A DNA stretch of 64,000 nucleotides from positions 3,153,864 through 3,217,863 of the forward strand of contig NZ_CP038273.1 of NCBI RefSeq assembly GCF_004571175.1, in the 5' to 3' direction. The notes under the pieces are model-generated. The model was not told where the DNA came from. It made no database searches and saw nothing but the letters and a program-made list of their open reading frames with translations. The DNA comes from Legionella israelensis (GTDB taxonomy: Bacteria > Pseudomonadota > Gammaproteobacteria > Legionellales > Legionellaceae). Below, one piece after another: positions 9,821-18,032 of this stretch. Position 1 is the first letter of the stretch. Every line of letters starts with the position of its first letter. Position numbers and translations under genes: made by a program.

Positions 9821-9845
9821 TGCTCCCGGATTTGCTCCGGGAGCA
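9821..9845 (+). terminator. Hairpin after tolB
   Basis: A 10-bp perfect GC-rich inverted repeat (TGCTCCCGGA / TCCGGGAGCA) with a 5-nt loop lies 55 bp after the tolB stop and 33 bp before the nuclease start. No T-run follows, so it may only pause or protect the tol mRNA 3' end rather than terminate. Confidence 0.5.
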
Positions 9846-9877
9846 ATCGAAGTTAACATTGCTAATTAAAGGAATGA

Positions 9878-10732
9878 ATGCAGATGACTTGTTACATAAA
9901 AATGTTGATTGCTTCACTTTTTCTTTTCTTCTCTTCCCAGGCGGGCAGCTGGAATGCCCTGGGACACAGACTGATTGCCCAAATTGCCTATGATTACATG
10001 ACTCCTGAGGCAAAACACAGATTTAATCAAATCAATCATGCATTGGATAAAGTATATAAACCACAAAGTTTTGTAAATGCAGCTGTTTGGCTTGATACCA
10101 TTCATTATAATAACGGCGTGATGTGGTTTGATGCGATGCATTACGTTAATCAACCTTTTTCCATGGATGGATCGCATTTGCCAGAGGTACAAAAGATAAA
10201 TGCAGTATGGGCGATTGAGAATGCAATAAAGACTTTGCAGGATAAACGAACTTTTGTTTTTGATAAGGGCATTGCCTTGAGAGTTCTTATTCATGTAGTA
10301 GGCGATCTTCATCAACCTCTTCATGGTGCAACTTTGGTCACTCGGAAATACCCTAAGGGCGATGCTGGCGGTAATCTTTTTTCCCTTGGTAAAAATGCAG
10401 TTGCCGATGATCTGCATTGGTACTGGGATCAAGGAGCAGGTCTTTTTAAAACAACTGATTATGTTAAACAGCCGCAACTTATAAGACGCGCTCACCAGAT
10501 TGAAAAACAATGGCCTTGTGAACTAAAACCAGTCAGCAGAAAGCCGACAGATTGGCTTAAAGAGTCGCATGCAATTGCGATTAAGGATGTCTATCAGCTT
10601 CATCCGCATGAAAAGCCTGGTAAAGCTTATCAAAAACATGCGCAAAACATTTCTGCCCAAAGAGTAGCCTTGGCAGGTTGTCGTCTGGCAGCGGTTTTAA
10701 ATGAACTTGCTATGGAGTGGTCTGTTTCATGA
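9878..10732 (+). CDS. Secreted S1/P1-family nuclease
   Basis: The 284-residue precursor has a signal peptide (about 1-24, ending SSQAGS), followed by a mature N-terminus of WNALGH. In P1/S1 nucleases the N-terminal Trp and the His five residues on are zinc ligands, so cleavage just before that Trp is expected. Other ligands are visible: AVWLDTI, DAMHYVNQ, HVVGDLHQPLH and DDLHWYWDQG. Together they form the trinuclear zinc site. The enzyme should cut single-stranded nucleic acids or 3'-nucleotides outside the cytoplasm. A type II secretion system (gspD/gspE at 38-42 kb) could export it, by inference; Legionella is known to secrete degradative enzymes this way. Confidence 0.88.
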   Translation: MQMTCYIKMLIASLFLFFSSQAGSWNALGHRLIAQIAYDYMTPEAKHRFNQINHALDKVYKPQSFVNAAVWLDTIHYNNGVMWFDAMHYVNQPFSMDGSHLPEVQKINAVWAIENAIKTLQDKRTFVFDKGIALRVLIHVVGDLHQPLHGATLVTRKYPKGDAGGNLFSLGKNAVADDLHWYWDQGAGLFKTTDYVKQPQLIRRAHQIEKQWPCELKPVSRKPTDWLKESHAIAIKDVYQLHPHEKPGKAYQKHAQNISAQRVALAGCRLAAVLNELAMEWSVS

Positions 10733-10749
10733 TTCGAGGTTAATCCCCT

Positions 10750-10900
10750 AAATTACCGCGGCATCTATCCGAAACTTTAGTTAGACCTCGCTATCAAGTA
10801 GCGGGGATTCGATGTAATGATTTGGGAAAAAATACAACTTTACGGATTGCCGCGGCATCCATACGGTTTTATGTAGAACCCTCTGTCAAGTATTTAAAAA
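10750..10900. repeat. Two degenerate copies of an intergenic repeat with a small hairpin
   Basis: Between the nuclease gene and the E2 gene, two similar units occur. One is near 10755-10803 (CCGCGGCATCTAT...TAGTTAGACCTCGCTATCAAGTA) and one near 10848-10893 (CCGCGGCATCCATACGG...TGTAGAACCCTCTGTCAAGTA). The first carries a CGCTA-TCAAG-TAGCG hairpin. They look like copies of a dispersed non-coding repeat family. No ORF is evident. Confidence 0.55.
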
Positions 10901-10923
10901 TAGCTAAAATCGACAGACAGCCA

Positions 10924-10945
10924 TGCTGATTTTACAGCAGTTTTT
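10924..10945 (+). terminator. Weak intrinsic terminator-like hairpin
   Basis: A 5-bp stem (TGCTG / CAGCA, 6-nt loop) is followed by G and TTTTT on the plus strand. It lies between the nuclease gene and the convergent E2 gene. The stem is short, so function is uncertain. Confidence 0.3.
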
Positions 10946-10954
10946 AATTCTTTA

Positions 10955-12073
10955 TTAAGGTTGCTGTAATGAGTCTATTATTGCCCCCAGAAAACGCGTA
11001 GCTTCACCGCCGGTAACGGCACGATGATCAAAACTTAATGAAAGCGGCAATACCTTGTGACTCTCAATTTTGCCATTATGGCTGACAGCACTCTGATATA
11101 ATCTTCCAACACCCAGAATAGCAACCATTGGAGGTACGATAATAGGGCTTGCAAAGCGACCGGCAAATTTTCCAAAATTAGATAAGCTGATGGTGGCTCC
11201 CTTAAGTTTTTCCGGTTCAACCTGCCTGCTTTGGACTTGTTTTTTTAACTCATCAATTTCTTTTCTTAAGTCTGTGTCTGTTTTATCACTTACATTATGG
11301 ATGACCGGCACAAATAATCCTTCATCACTGTCCATTGCCAGACCCAAATGAACTTTATCCATTAATTTTCTGGCACTGTGTTGTGTGCTAAACCAGGCAT
11401 TGAGAGCTGGCTCCTTGCGACAAGCATCAATAATGGCTCGTATTAGCCTTACGGTGATATCGGTGCCTGTTTTCCAACAGTCAATATCAGCCTCATCAAA
11501 GATGCTGACGGGTACAATTTCCTTGTGTGATTGCACCATACTGTTCAACATGGCACGTCGTACACCTCGAAGCGGTTCATAGCCCTTTGGGAGCTGGGTT
11601 TCGTCAGTGGCAAATTGTTCTACATCTTCGCGCAGGATAATGCCATGCTCACCCGTTCCTTTCACTTTATTTAAATCAATACCCAGTTTTTTAGCCAGCA
11701 TGCGAACAGCGGGTGTTGCTTTGGGACGCGATGGTTTGCCAGCTGCTTTGCCAATGATGAAATGATCTTCACTGACTTCAGTGCTTTCTTCGAGATTACC
11801 TACCACAGTGCCTTTATCCATTGGTTTTTCACTGGCAGATTCAAAGGCAACGAGAGGTTCGCCGGTTTTAATGACATCACCAGGTTTACCATACAATTTG
11901 GTTATCTTACCGTCTTGCGGACAGGGTACGTCTACAACGGCTTTGGCAGTTTCCATGGATACCAGCGGCTGATCCGTTTTTACCATGTCACCTTCCTTAA
12001 CAAACCATTCGTGAATCTCAGCGTCAGGCAGTCCTTCACCCAAATCAGGTAAATTGAAAATAGTCATTTTCAC
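10955..12073 (-). CDS. pdhC: 2-oxoacid dehydrogenase E2, dihydrolipoyl acyltransferase
   Basis: The 372-residue protein has a single lipoyl domain (about 1-80, lipoylated Lys in METAKAVVDV), a linker, a peripheral subunit-binding domain (about 118-155, TPAVRMLAKKLGIDLNKVKGTG) and a catalytic acyltransferase domain. The active site near the C-terminus reads DHRAVTGGEA, so the usual Asp of HRxxDG is Thr; I recall this variant from other bacterial E2 proteins. It ends an E1alpha-E1beta-E2 operon with no E3, so a lipoamide dehydrogenase must come from elsewhere. Substrate (pyruvate or branched-chain 2-oxoacids) cannot be set from sequence. ATG overlaps the E1beta stop by 4 bp. Confidence 0.85.
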   Translation of the reverse strand: MKMTIFNLPDLGEGLPDAEIHEWFVKEGDMVKTDQPLVSMETAKAVVDVPCPQDGKITKLYGKPGDVIKTGEPLVAFESASEKPMDKGTVVGNLEESTEVSEDHFIIGKAAGKPSRPKATPAVRMLAKKLGIDLNKVKGTGEHGIILREDVEQFATDETQLPKGYEPLRGVRRAMLNSMVQSHKEIVPVSIFDEADIDCWKTGTDITVRLIRAIIDACRKEPALNAWFSTQHSARKLMDKVHLGLAMDSDEGLFVPVIHNVSDKTDTDLRKEIDELKKQVQSRQVEPEKLKGATISLSNFGKFAGRFASPIIVPPMVAILGVGRLYQSAVSHNGKIESHKVLPLSLSFDHRAVTGGEATRFLGAIIDSLQQP

Positions 12074-13053
12074 TCCATTATATTCATTACAGATTGTTTA
12101 ATTCGCTCAACACTGGGAATATAGTGTTTTTCCAGTTGAAAATAAGGCATCACCACATCATAGCCTGTTACTCTCTGAATCGGTGCCAATAAATCAGACA
12201 GACTGTTTTCCATAAGAAGGGCGGAAATTTCGGCGCCTACTCCACAAGTTTTTGCTCCTTCATGAATGATGACACAACGTCCGGTTTTTTCAACGGATGC
12301 AATAATGGTTTCGCTGTCAAGAGGCTTAATGCTTGCGACATCAATGACTTCACAAGAAATTCCTTCCTCGCCTAATTGTTTAGCTGCCTGCAGGGTTTCG
12401 TGAAGACTTGCACCCCAACTAACCAGAGTAACGTCCTCGCCTTGTTGCAGGGTAAAACATTGTCCTAAGGGAAGCGCTTCACCATCGTCTGCTACCGGTT
12501 GTTTTACCAGTCGGTAAATGCGTTTAGGCTCAAGAAAAATAACAGGGTCAGGATTACGAATGGCAGCAAGCAGCAATCCATACGCCCGCCTAGGTGATGA
12601 AGGAATCACAACCTGCAATCCCGGAATATGTGCAAACAAGGCTTCTGTGCTTTCTGAATGGTGCTCAGGCGCACGAATGCCCCCACCAAAAGGTGCTCTA
12701 AAAACCAGGGGACAATGTAAACGGCCTCTTGTACGATTGCGCATGCGTGCTGCATGAGAGATAATTTGATTCATCGCTGGATATATAAATCCCATAAACT
12801 GAAATTCAGCCACAGGTTTTAAACCCTGGATCGACATACCTACGGCTAGACCTGCAATCATGGATTCAGCCAGTGGAGAGTCAAAGACCCTTTTTTCCCC
12901 AAAACGCTCCTGTAATCCGGCAGTTGCGCGAAAGACTCCACCGTTCTTACCTACGTCTTCCCCAAAAACGATGACGTTTTCATCTTGCTCCAATTCATAA
13001 GCCAGTGCCTGGGTCACGGCTTCAACCAAAGTAATATCAGGCATTTGTTGCAT
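12070..13053 (-). CDS. pdhB: 2-oxoacid dehydrogenase E1 component, beta subunit
   Basis: The 327-residue transketolase-like beta subunit shows VFGEDVGKNGGVFRAT, FDSPLAESMIAGLAVG, HHSESTEALFAHIPGL and a C-terminal transketolase domain (VTLVSWGASL). With the alpha subunit it forms the heterotetrameric E1 that decarboxylates the 2-oxoacid and transfers the acyl group to E2 lipoate. It overlaps the alpha gene by 17 bp and the E2 gene by 4 bp. Pyruvate and branched-chain E1 betas are too similar to separate here. Confidence 0.88.
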   Translation of the reverse strand: MQQMPDITLVEAVTQALAYELEQDENVIVFGEDVGKNGGVFRATAGLQERFGEKRVFDSPLAESMIAGLAVGMSIQGLKPVAEFQFMGFIYPAMNQIISHAARMRNRTRGRLHCPLVFRAPFGGGIRAPEHHSESTEALFAHIPGLQVVIPSSPRRAYGLLLAAIRNPDPVIFLEPKRIYRLVKQPVADDGEALPLGQCFTLQQGEDVTLVSWGASLHETLQAAKQLGEEGISCEVIDVASIKPLDSETIIASVEKTGRCVIIHEGAKTCGVGAEISALLMENSLSDLLAPIQRVTGYDVVMPYFQLEKHYIPSVERIKQSVMNIME

Positions 13054-14110
13054 CCTCCATGGCTATGGCTCGTTGCTCAATCAAGTAGTCTGGCAGTTCG
13101 GCATAATGATAATCAAACATGCTGCTTACAGGTTGTCTGATGCTATTAAGGTATTCAGATACGGCTTCATCAATGTCTTTGGTACATTCTTTAATTAACT
13201 GTTCTTCTTCCTGTTCAGACCAATAAGATTGACTGATTAGATATTGTTTGAATCGCTGAAGCGGTTCCTTAAGCTTTGCTGCTTCGACTTCTTCGCAAGG
13301 TTGATAACGGGTGGCATCGTCAGCAGTGGTATGATCGCATAAGCGATAAGTCAAACCTTCGATGAGAGTTGGTCCTTCTCCTCTTCTGGCTTTTTCAATG
13401 GCTTCACCTATCGTCTGACGGGCAGCCAGGATATCGTTGCCATCGATCTGTATGCCGGTAAATCCTGCAGCAATGGCCTTTTGGGCTATGGTTTGGCAGG
13501 ATGTTTGCTGATTTCTGGGGACGGAAATGGCCCAGTGGTTGTTATTTACAACAAAAACGATCGGTAAATTCCAGACGCCAGCTACATTCAAGGCTTCATA
13601 AAAATCACCTTCAGAAGAGCCGCCTTCACCAACACAAACCACGGCTACGCGTGCCTGTTGACGGTATTTAAAGGCGAAAGCTACACCTGTTGCATGGAGA
13701 CATTGAGAGGCAATGGGAACACATATTGGCAAATCTTCCGAACCACAGGCATAATTGCTGCCTCGTTCATCACCTCCCCAATAAGAAAGGATTTCTGACA
13801 TTTTTACTCCGCGCTGAAATTGGGCTGCATAATCACGATAATAAGGAATAAAAACATCTTCCGGCTGCATAGCGTGTCCAATGGCAGTGGAAAGGGCTTC
13901 CTGTCCATTAATTGGTGCATACGTTCCCATTTTCCCCGTTCGTTGCAATGCTATGGCTTTTTTATCGAACATCCGTGTACAGACCATGGTACGGTATAGT
14001 TTGCAAAGGGTTTCCTTGTCTTTGGCCAATTCGAGAGAGGAGTTCTTGAGTTCACCATTTTCATCAAGATATTGCTGGTAAGTTATGGCAAACTGAGCAA
14101 CTGTAGTCAT
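13037..14110 (-). CDS. pdhA: 2-oxoacid dehydrogenase E1 component, alpha subunit
   Basis: The 357-residue alpha subunit starts at ATG 14110 behind TAAGGAG. The ThDP-binding motif begins with GEGGSSEGDFYEALN and ends in FVVNNN; the usual GDG opening is GEG, keeping the acid that helps bind the metal. The phosphorylation-loop region of other E1 alphas appears as YRLCDHTTADDATRY. It is first gene of the operon. The N-terminal part (DKKAIALQRTGKMGTY, YRDYAAQFQRG) fits PDH-type and BCKDH-type enzymes equally. Confidence 0.87.
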   Translation of the reverse strand: MTTVAQFAITYQQYLDENGELKNSSLELAKDKETLCKLYRTMVCTRMFDKKAIALQRTGKMGTYAPINGQEALSTAIGHAMQPEDVFIPYYRDYAAQFQRGVKMSEILSYWGGDERGSNYACGSEDLPICVPIASQCLHATGVAFAFKYRQQARVAVVCVGEGGSSEGDFYEALNVAGVWNLPIVFVVNNNHWAISVPRNQQTSCQTIAQKAIAAGFTGIQIDGNDILAARQTIGEAIEKARRGEGPTLIEGLTYRLCDHTTADDATRYQPCEEVEAAKLKEPLQRFKQYLISQSYWSEQEEEQLIKECTKDIDEAVSEYLNSIRQPVSSMFDYHYAELPDYLIEQRAIAMEDATNA

Positions 14111-14314
14111 CGCTTATCTCCTTATCAACATGATGCTTAAGGATACTCATAATTGCTGATAAAAACCAGAGTAAAAGCCATCATTTATAGCTCCCATTCC
14201 CCAGCAGATCTATTTTTGTTTATGCTTCGTTAATAATGGTTCTCCTTTGCTCATTTATTTAACATAACCTCGAACTGGGGTTAATATAATGGATTGAGCT
14301 ATTACGCTAAAGAA

Positions 14315-14340
14315 TAAAAAAAAGCAGCCCTAGAGGCTGC
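14315..14340 (-). terminator. Rho-independent terminator of the candidate effector gene
   Basis: On the minus strand a perfect 6-bp stem (GCAGCC / GGCTGC, 5-nt loop) is followed directly by nine T residues. It lies 22 bp after the stop of the gene ending at 14362. Confidence 0.85.
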
Positions 14341-14361
14341 AAACAAAAGGATAGCAAAGAA

Positions 14362-16023
14362 TTAACCAAATATTTTAAGTGATTGTTCTTCTTTCTCCTG
14401 TTTTTCCTTTTTTTCAGCCTGCATTTCCATTTTAACCAAGTGATCCACTTTCTCTTTGAAAAATGAGGATATGAGTTTTTCCAGGTATTTATTGGCTTTG
14501 CTGGATATGCTGCTTTCTTTTTTCTTGTCATATTTTGACAGGAGTTGGTGCTCTAAAATATCCATTAGCTCTTCTTTCCATTCTCTGCGAACATATAAAT
14601 CGTCATCGGTTAAAGTAGTAATATATTGCGCCTCAGGACAATGCCGATCACCATTAGTGATGGCATAGATGGCTTGAATAACGGATTTTGTAAGTTCTTT
14701 TTTTAAATTTGGCAGTATATCCTTTTTTTTCAGTTTGTCAGGGCTATATATTTTTTCAAGCGCCTCATCGATTAGAGCGGATAAGGAATGGTAGGTGGTA
14801 TTTAAAAGCCCACTGTTAGTGTTATCTTTGCTTTTTTGTAATTGCTGCAAAATTTCTTGAGCAAAATCTTCTTCAAATATCCCTAAGACAAAACTTAATA
14901 GAGGGTTGTTGGATTTTTCCGCCATTTGTTTTGTCAATTCACTGATGTCGTAGGTGGAATTTTTTTTACAATCTTCAGAAGTCACTGTGCTGAGTTCGTA
15001 GGAAATTATTCCAAAATAGACGGTCAGTAATTTTAAAGTATTGAAAAGTTTTGCTAATTCCTTTTGATGTGGCAGAAATTTCTTTTTCACCTCATTAAGC
15101 CAAGTGATTAATTCTTTATTTTCAACCAATTGCTCATTAAGTATATCTTCCACCTGTAAATCATCACGAATGAAAAACTCAAGATACATTATCATAAAAT
15201 CCGCAATGAGCTGTTTTTGTTGGTAGGCAAATTGTATTACCTGTTTTTGATTATGAGGGACAAGTGGGCCTCGTACATTAAAAACAGTGAGCAGATTATT
15301 AACCGACACCTGGCGAACTCCATTAAGAACGGCATTTTGGAGGTAAAGCTCTATGGCTTCTTTACCCTTTAAATCATTCTTTAATTCAGAGTAAATGGGT
15401 TCAAGATATTGATCAAAAAATTGCTTTAACAGATCAAGTTGTCGTACACGAAAAGGGTGTAAATATTCGTCCCTTAGCAACTGTACAAGTAAATTTTTTA
15501 TATCAATCGGCGCTAATACACCTTTTGGGCTCTCATTGAGTCTTCTTGTGCTGTTTTCTGCTAATGTATAATAAGCTGTAGTTTCACCTTTGGAGGGGAG
15601 TGTTACAATCTCGAACAAACTTTGGGGAGTTTCATCTGTAGTGAAAGTTTTAAGGTAATGTGGAGTCGATAGTGTTCTTGTTAACGAGGGTTTCTTTGAT
15701 GGCGAATTGGAATTGGAACTAAACATTCCATGAGAAGATTGTCGCGGCACTACAATTTTGGGTGCAGAACTGGATCGTCTTATTTGGTTTGCCTCTTGAG
15801 CAGAATGTTTTTTTAGAAATTTTTGATAATCGCTGATTTTGGCCGATGAGTCGCTTGAGTCAATTCCTATAATATCTTTTAAGGCTGCGTTAACTTTTTT
15901 TGAATCAAGAGGTTTGTTTTCTCGGTGGCACTCATACATACAGATGGCTGTATTATTTTCTTTATCCACTTTCCAAAGTAAAGGCTTTCCTTGATATTTA
16001 ATTTTATTAAAATAGACGTACAT
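14362..16023 (-). CDS. Large orphan protein, candidate Dot/Icm effector with tandem 14-3-3-like motifs
   Basis: I do not recognise this 553-residue protein. The start is set at ATG 16023 because AGAGG lies 7 nt upstream; an in-frame ATG at 16125 would run into pabB. Residues 80-125 form a Ser/Pro/Lys-rich, probably disordered linker. It holds RSSSAP (83-88) and RTLSTP (116-121), both matching the mode-1 14-3-3 site R-[ST]-x-S-x-P. The remainder (about 170-540) is predicted mostly helical. The C-terminus is Glu/Lys-rich (EKKEKQEKEEQ) and ends in a hydrophobic LKIFG, resembling the E-block type of Dot/Icm signal. It has no signal peptide or membrane segment, its own promoter and terminator, and no operon partners. 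Effector status is inference. Confidence 0.6.
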   Translation of the reverse strand: MYVYFNKIKYQGKPLLWKVDKENNTAICMYECHRENKPLDSKKVNAALKDIIGIDSSDSSAKISDYQKFLKKHSAQEANQIRRSSSAPKIVVPRQSSHGMFSSNSNSPSKKPSLTRTLSTPHYLKTFTTDETPQSLFEIVTLPSKGETTAYYTLAENSTRRLNESPKGVLAPIDIKNLLVQLLRDEYLHPFRVRQLDLLKQFFDQYLEPIYSELKNDLKGKEAIELYLQNAVLNGVRQVSVNNLLTVFNVRGPLVPHNQKQVIQFAYQQKQLIADFMIMYLEFFIRDDLQVEDILNEQLVENKELITWLNEVKKKFLPHQKELAKLFNTLKLLTVYFGIISYELSTVTSEDCKKNSTYDISELTKQMAEKSNNPLLSFVLGIFEEDFAQEILQQLQKSKDNTNSGLLNTTYHSLSALIDEALEKIYSPDKLKKKDILPNLKKELTKSVIQAIYAITNGDRHCPEAQYITTLTDDDLYVRREWKEELMDILEHQLLSKYDKKKESSISSKANKYLEKLISSFFKEKVDHLVKMEMQAEKKEKQEKEEQSLKIFG

Positions 16024-16052
16024 TCGAGTGCCTCTTTGTATACAAAGGACAA

Positions 16053-16081
16053 ATTGTATAATAACCTCCCTTTTGAGTAAA
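16053..16081 (-). promoter_or_regulatory. Sigma-70-like promoter for the candidate effector
   Basis: On the minus strand TTTACT and TACAAT are separated by 17 bp, ending 30 bp upstream of ATG 16023. The two hexamers match 4/6 and 5/6 of the consensus. I saw no PmrA or CpxR boxes here. Confidence 0.45.
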
Positions 16082-16095
16082 GAATAGTCATAATT

Positions 16096-17409
16096 ATGAA
16101 TACTTTTAGTTTGATTCCTCTTCATTACGCTGGCAACATGCGCCCATTTTACAGCCGATTAAAACATTTGCCCGGTTTTGTATTATTGGAAAGCAGTGAT
16201 GCACTCAGGGGACGATATGATATTGTCAGCGCTTGTCCTTACCAGAGAATAGAGTTTGAAGAGCATCAGGACACGAATGAATTTTTGAGTCGATTGCATG
16301 AACTGCTACCTCAGCAATTATTGCCGGTGGATGTTCCTTTTCAAGGAGGCGCTATAGGGTATGTATCCTATGATTTTGGCCTAAGATTGGAAGATATACC
16401 ATCAATGCTCAAACCTGTTTTTGCTACCCCTCTGTTGGACTTCGGATTATATGACTGGGCTATCATCACTGATCATCATTTAAAACAGGTCTTTCTTTTT
16501 GCCGCGCATCGTCAGGCAGAAACCGCTCACATTATTGATGAAGTGCTGACTCTGTGGGAGAAAAATCAAAGCCCCTCCTGTGAGTTTTATCTTGAGCGCG
16601 ATTTTCAACCTTTGGTTTCAAAAGAGTCTTATAAAAAGGCTTTTGATAGTATTCATGAGAACATCAGAAAAGGAAGAAGTTATCAGGTGAATTATACTCA
16701 GCCTTTTACCACTTCTTTCCAGGGTGATTCCTGGGTGATGTATGATCAAGTATGCAGCAGGAATCCGGTTCCTTTCAGCGCTTATCTGAAAATGGATAAA
16801 TTTAATATTTTAAGTTTTTCTCCTGAGCGTTATTTACTGATGAATAAGGGAGATTTGTTAACCTCTCCCATCAAAGGTACCGTTAAACGGTCTGACAGCA
16901 AAAACGAGGATGAATTTTTAAAAGAGCAACTGCAACAATGCCCTAAAAACCGTGCTGAGAATGTAATGATTGTGGATCTGTTACGCAATGATTTAGGTAA
17001 AATTGCAGAACCTGGCTCCGTTCATGTTTCTTCTTTATGCGAGGTACAAAGTTTTAATGGCGTTCATCATTTGGTGAGTGATATTCGTGCACAATGCTTG
17101 CCTTCCATTCATGCAATACAGGCATTTATGTCCTGTTTTCCATCAGGTTCAATTACAGGTGCGCCCAAGCATGAAGCCATGCGTATTATTAATGAGGAGG
17201 AACAATATGCGCGCGGCATCTATTGTGGTTCTGTTGTCTATTTTTCTGCTCATGGACGTTTTGATTCCAGTGTGGCTATCCGTACAGTCACGGAAAAAGA
17301 TAAAATGCTTTCTTTATCCACAGGTGGGGGAATAGTTATTGACTCCGACTGGTTAAGCGAATACTTTGAAGGTTTCACTAAAATTTCGGCAATTATCCAT
17401 GGACTTTAA
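16096..17409 (+). CDS. pabB: Aminodeoxychorismate synthase component I
   Basis: The 437-residue chorismate-using enzyme of the TrpE/PabB/MenF superfamily has FSPERYLL, PIKGTVKR, AENVMIVDLLRNDLG, FPSGSITGAPKHEAM and YCGSVVYFSAHG. The PIKGT motif, with Lys in the site that forms the covalent intermediate, marks PabB rather than TrpE (PIAGT). It converts chorismate to aminodeoxychorismate for p-aminobenzoate and folate. pabA and pabC are not adjacent. The next gene overlaps its last 11 bp. Confidence 0.9.
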   Translation: MNTFSLIPLHYAGNMRPFYSRLKHLPGFVLLESSDALRGRYDIVSACPYQRIEFEEHQDTNEFLSRLHELLPQQLLPVDVPFQGGAIGYVSYDFGLRLEDIPSMLKPVFATPLLDFGLYDWAIITDHHLKQVFLFAAHRQAETAHIIDEVLTLWEKNQSPSCEFYLERDFQPLVSKESYKKAFDSIHENIRKGRSYQVNYTQPFTTSFQGDSWVMYDQVCSRNPVPFSAYLKMDKFNILSFSPERYLLMNKGDLLTSPIKGTVKRSDSKNEDEFLKEQLQQCPKNRAENVMIVDLLRNDLGKIAEPGSVHVSSLCEVQSFNGVHHLVSDIRAQCLPSIHAIQAFMSCFPSGSITGAPKHEAMRIINEEEQYARGIYCGSVVYFSAHGRFDSSVAIRTVTEKDKMLSLSTGGGIVIDSDWLSEYFEGFTKISAIIHGL

Positions 17410-17911
17410 CAGAATACCTGCTTACCGGACGGAATCGGCTGTCATTGTTTTACATGAGCAGAGTTCAGACTGTCTTATCCTGACACGCAGGAGCATGAAT
17501 TTGCGTATTCAACCTGGCCATGTCTGCTTTCCCGGCGGCCTGAGAGAAAGTAAGGATGAAAACCTTTATGCCACAGCTTTAAGGGAGCTGGAAGAAGAAT
17601 TGGGTATACAACCGTCCAGAGTAACGTTCGTCTGTGAGTTGGAAAAAGATAAAACGTTATTTCTTGCTGTAGTTTCTCCTTGGCTTGCCAGAATTGAATC
17701 CATCGAACCCTATGAAATGAATAAAGATGAGGTATCTGAATTGATCAAGATACCGCTGGAACGGGTTATAAATCAAAAAAACTATACAGAAAGAAAAATG
17801 AAAAAAGATGGTTTTGTTTTTTCTACTCTTGTTTTTACAGCAAGCGAACACTTCATCTGGGGAGTGACAGCCAGGATTATGAAGCAACTAAGTGAATCTG
17901 ATTTTCTGTAA
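17399..17911 (+). CDS. CoA-type Nudix hydrolase (NudL-like)
   Basis: The 170-residue Nudix protein starts at ATG 17399, inside the pabB stop region. It has the CoA-pyrophosphatase family motif LTRRSMNLRIQPGHVCFPGG directly before the Nudix box, which ends ALRELEEELGI with the metal-binding REUxEExGU. NudL-type enzymes split CoA or oxidised CoA to phosphopantetheine and 3',5'-ADP. The pabB-nudL pairing also occurs in E. coli, where the genes are neighbours, supporting the assignment. Confidence 0.85.
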   Translation: MDFNRIPAYRTESAVIVLHEQSSDCLILTRRSMNLRIQPGHVCFPGGLRESKDENLYATALRELEEELGIQPSRVTFVCELEKDKTLFLAVVSPWLARIESIEPYEMNKDEVSELIKIPLERVINQKNYTERKMKKDGFVFSTLVFTASEHFIWGVTARIMKQLSESDFL

Positions 17912-18032
17912 GAGATCAATCTTTTGCCTTGAACAGTCGTATTTGGCCGATCTTGAACGATAATCTGACCGTTAGAAAAACTTCAACATGGAAGCTGATC
18001 TAACTGCATAATATTGCTCATTGTAAGAGGAA

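Noticed and set aside
9914..10510. Minus frame of 198 codons opposite the nuclease gene
   Set aside because: The plus-strand frame shows a signal peptide and all zinc ligands. The antisense product is composition-driven.
14111..14314. Possible small gene between pdhA and the terminator
   Set aside because: Only short frames without ribosome sites; it is better read as the pdhA promoter region.
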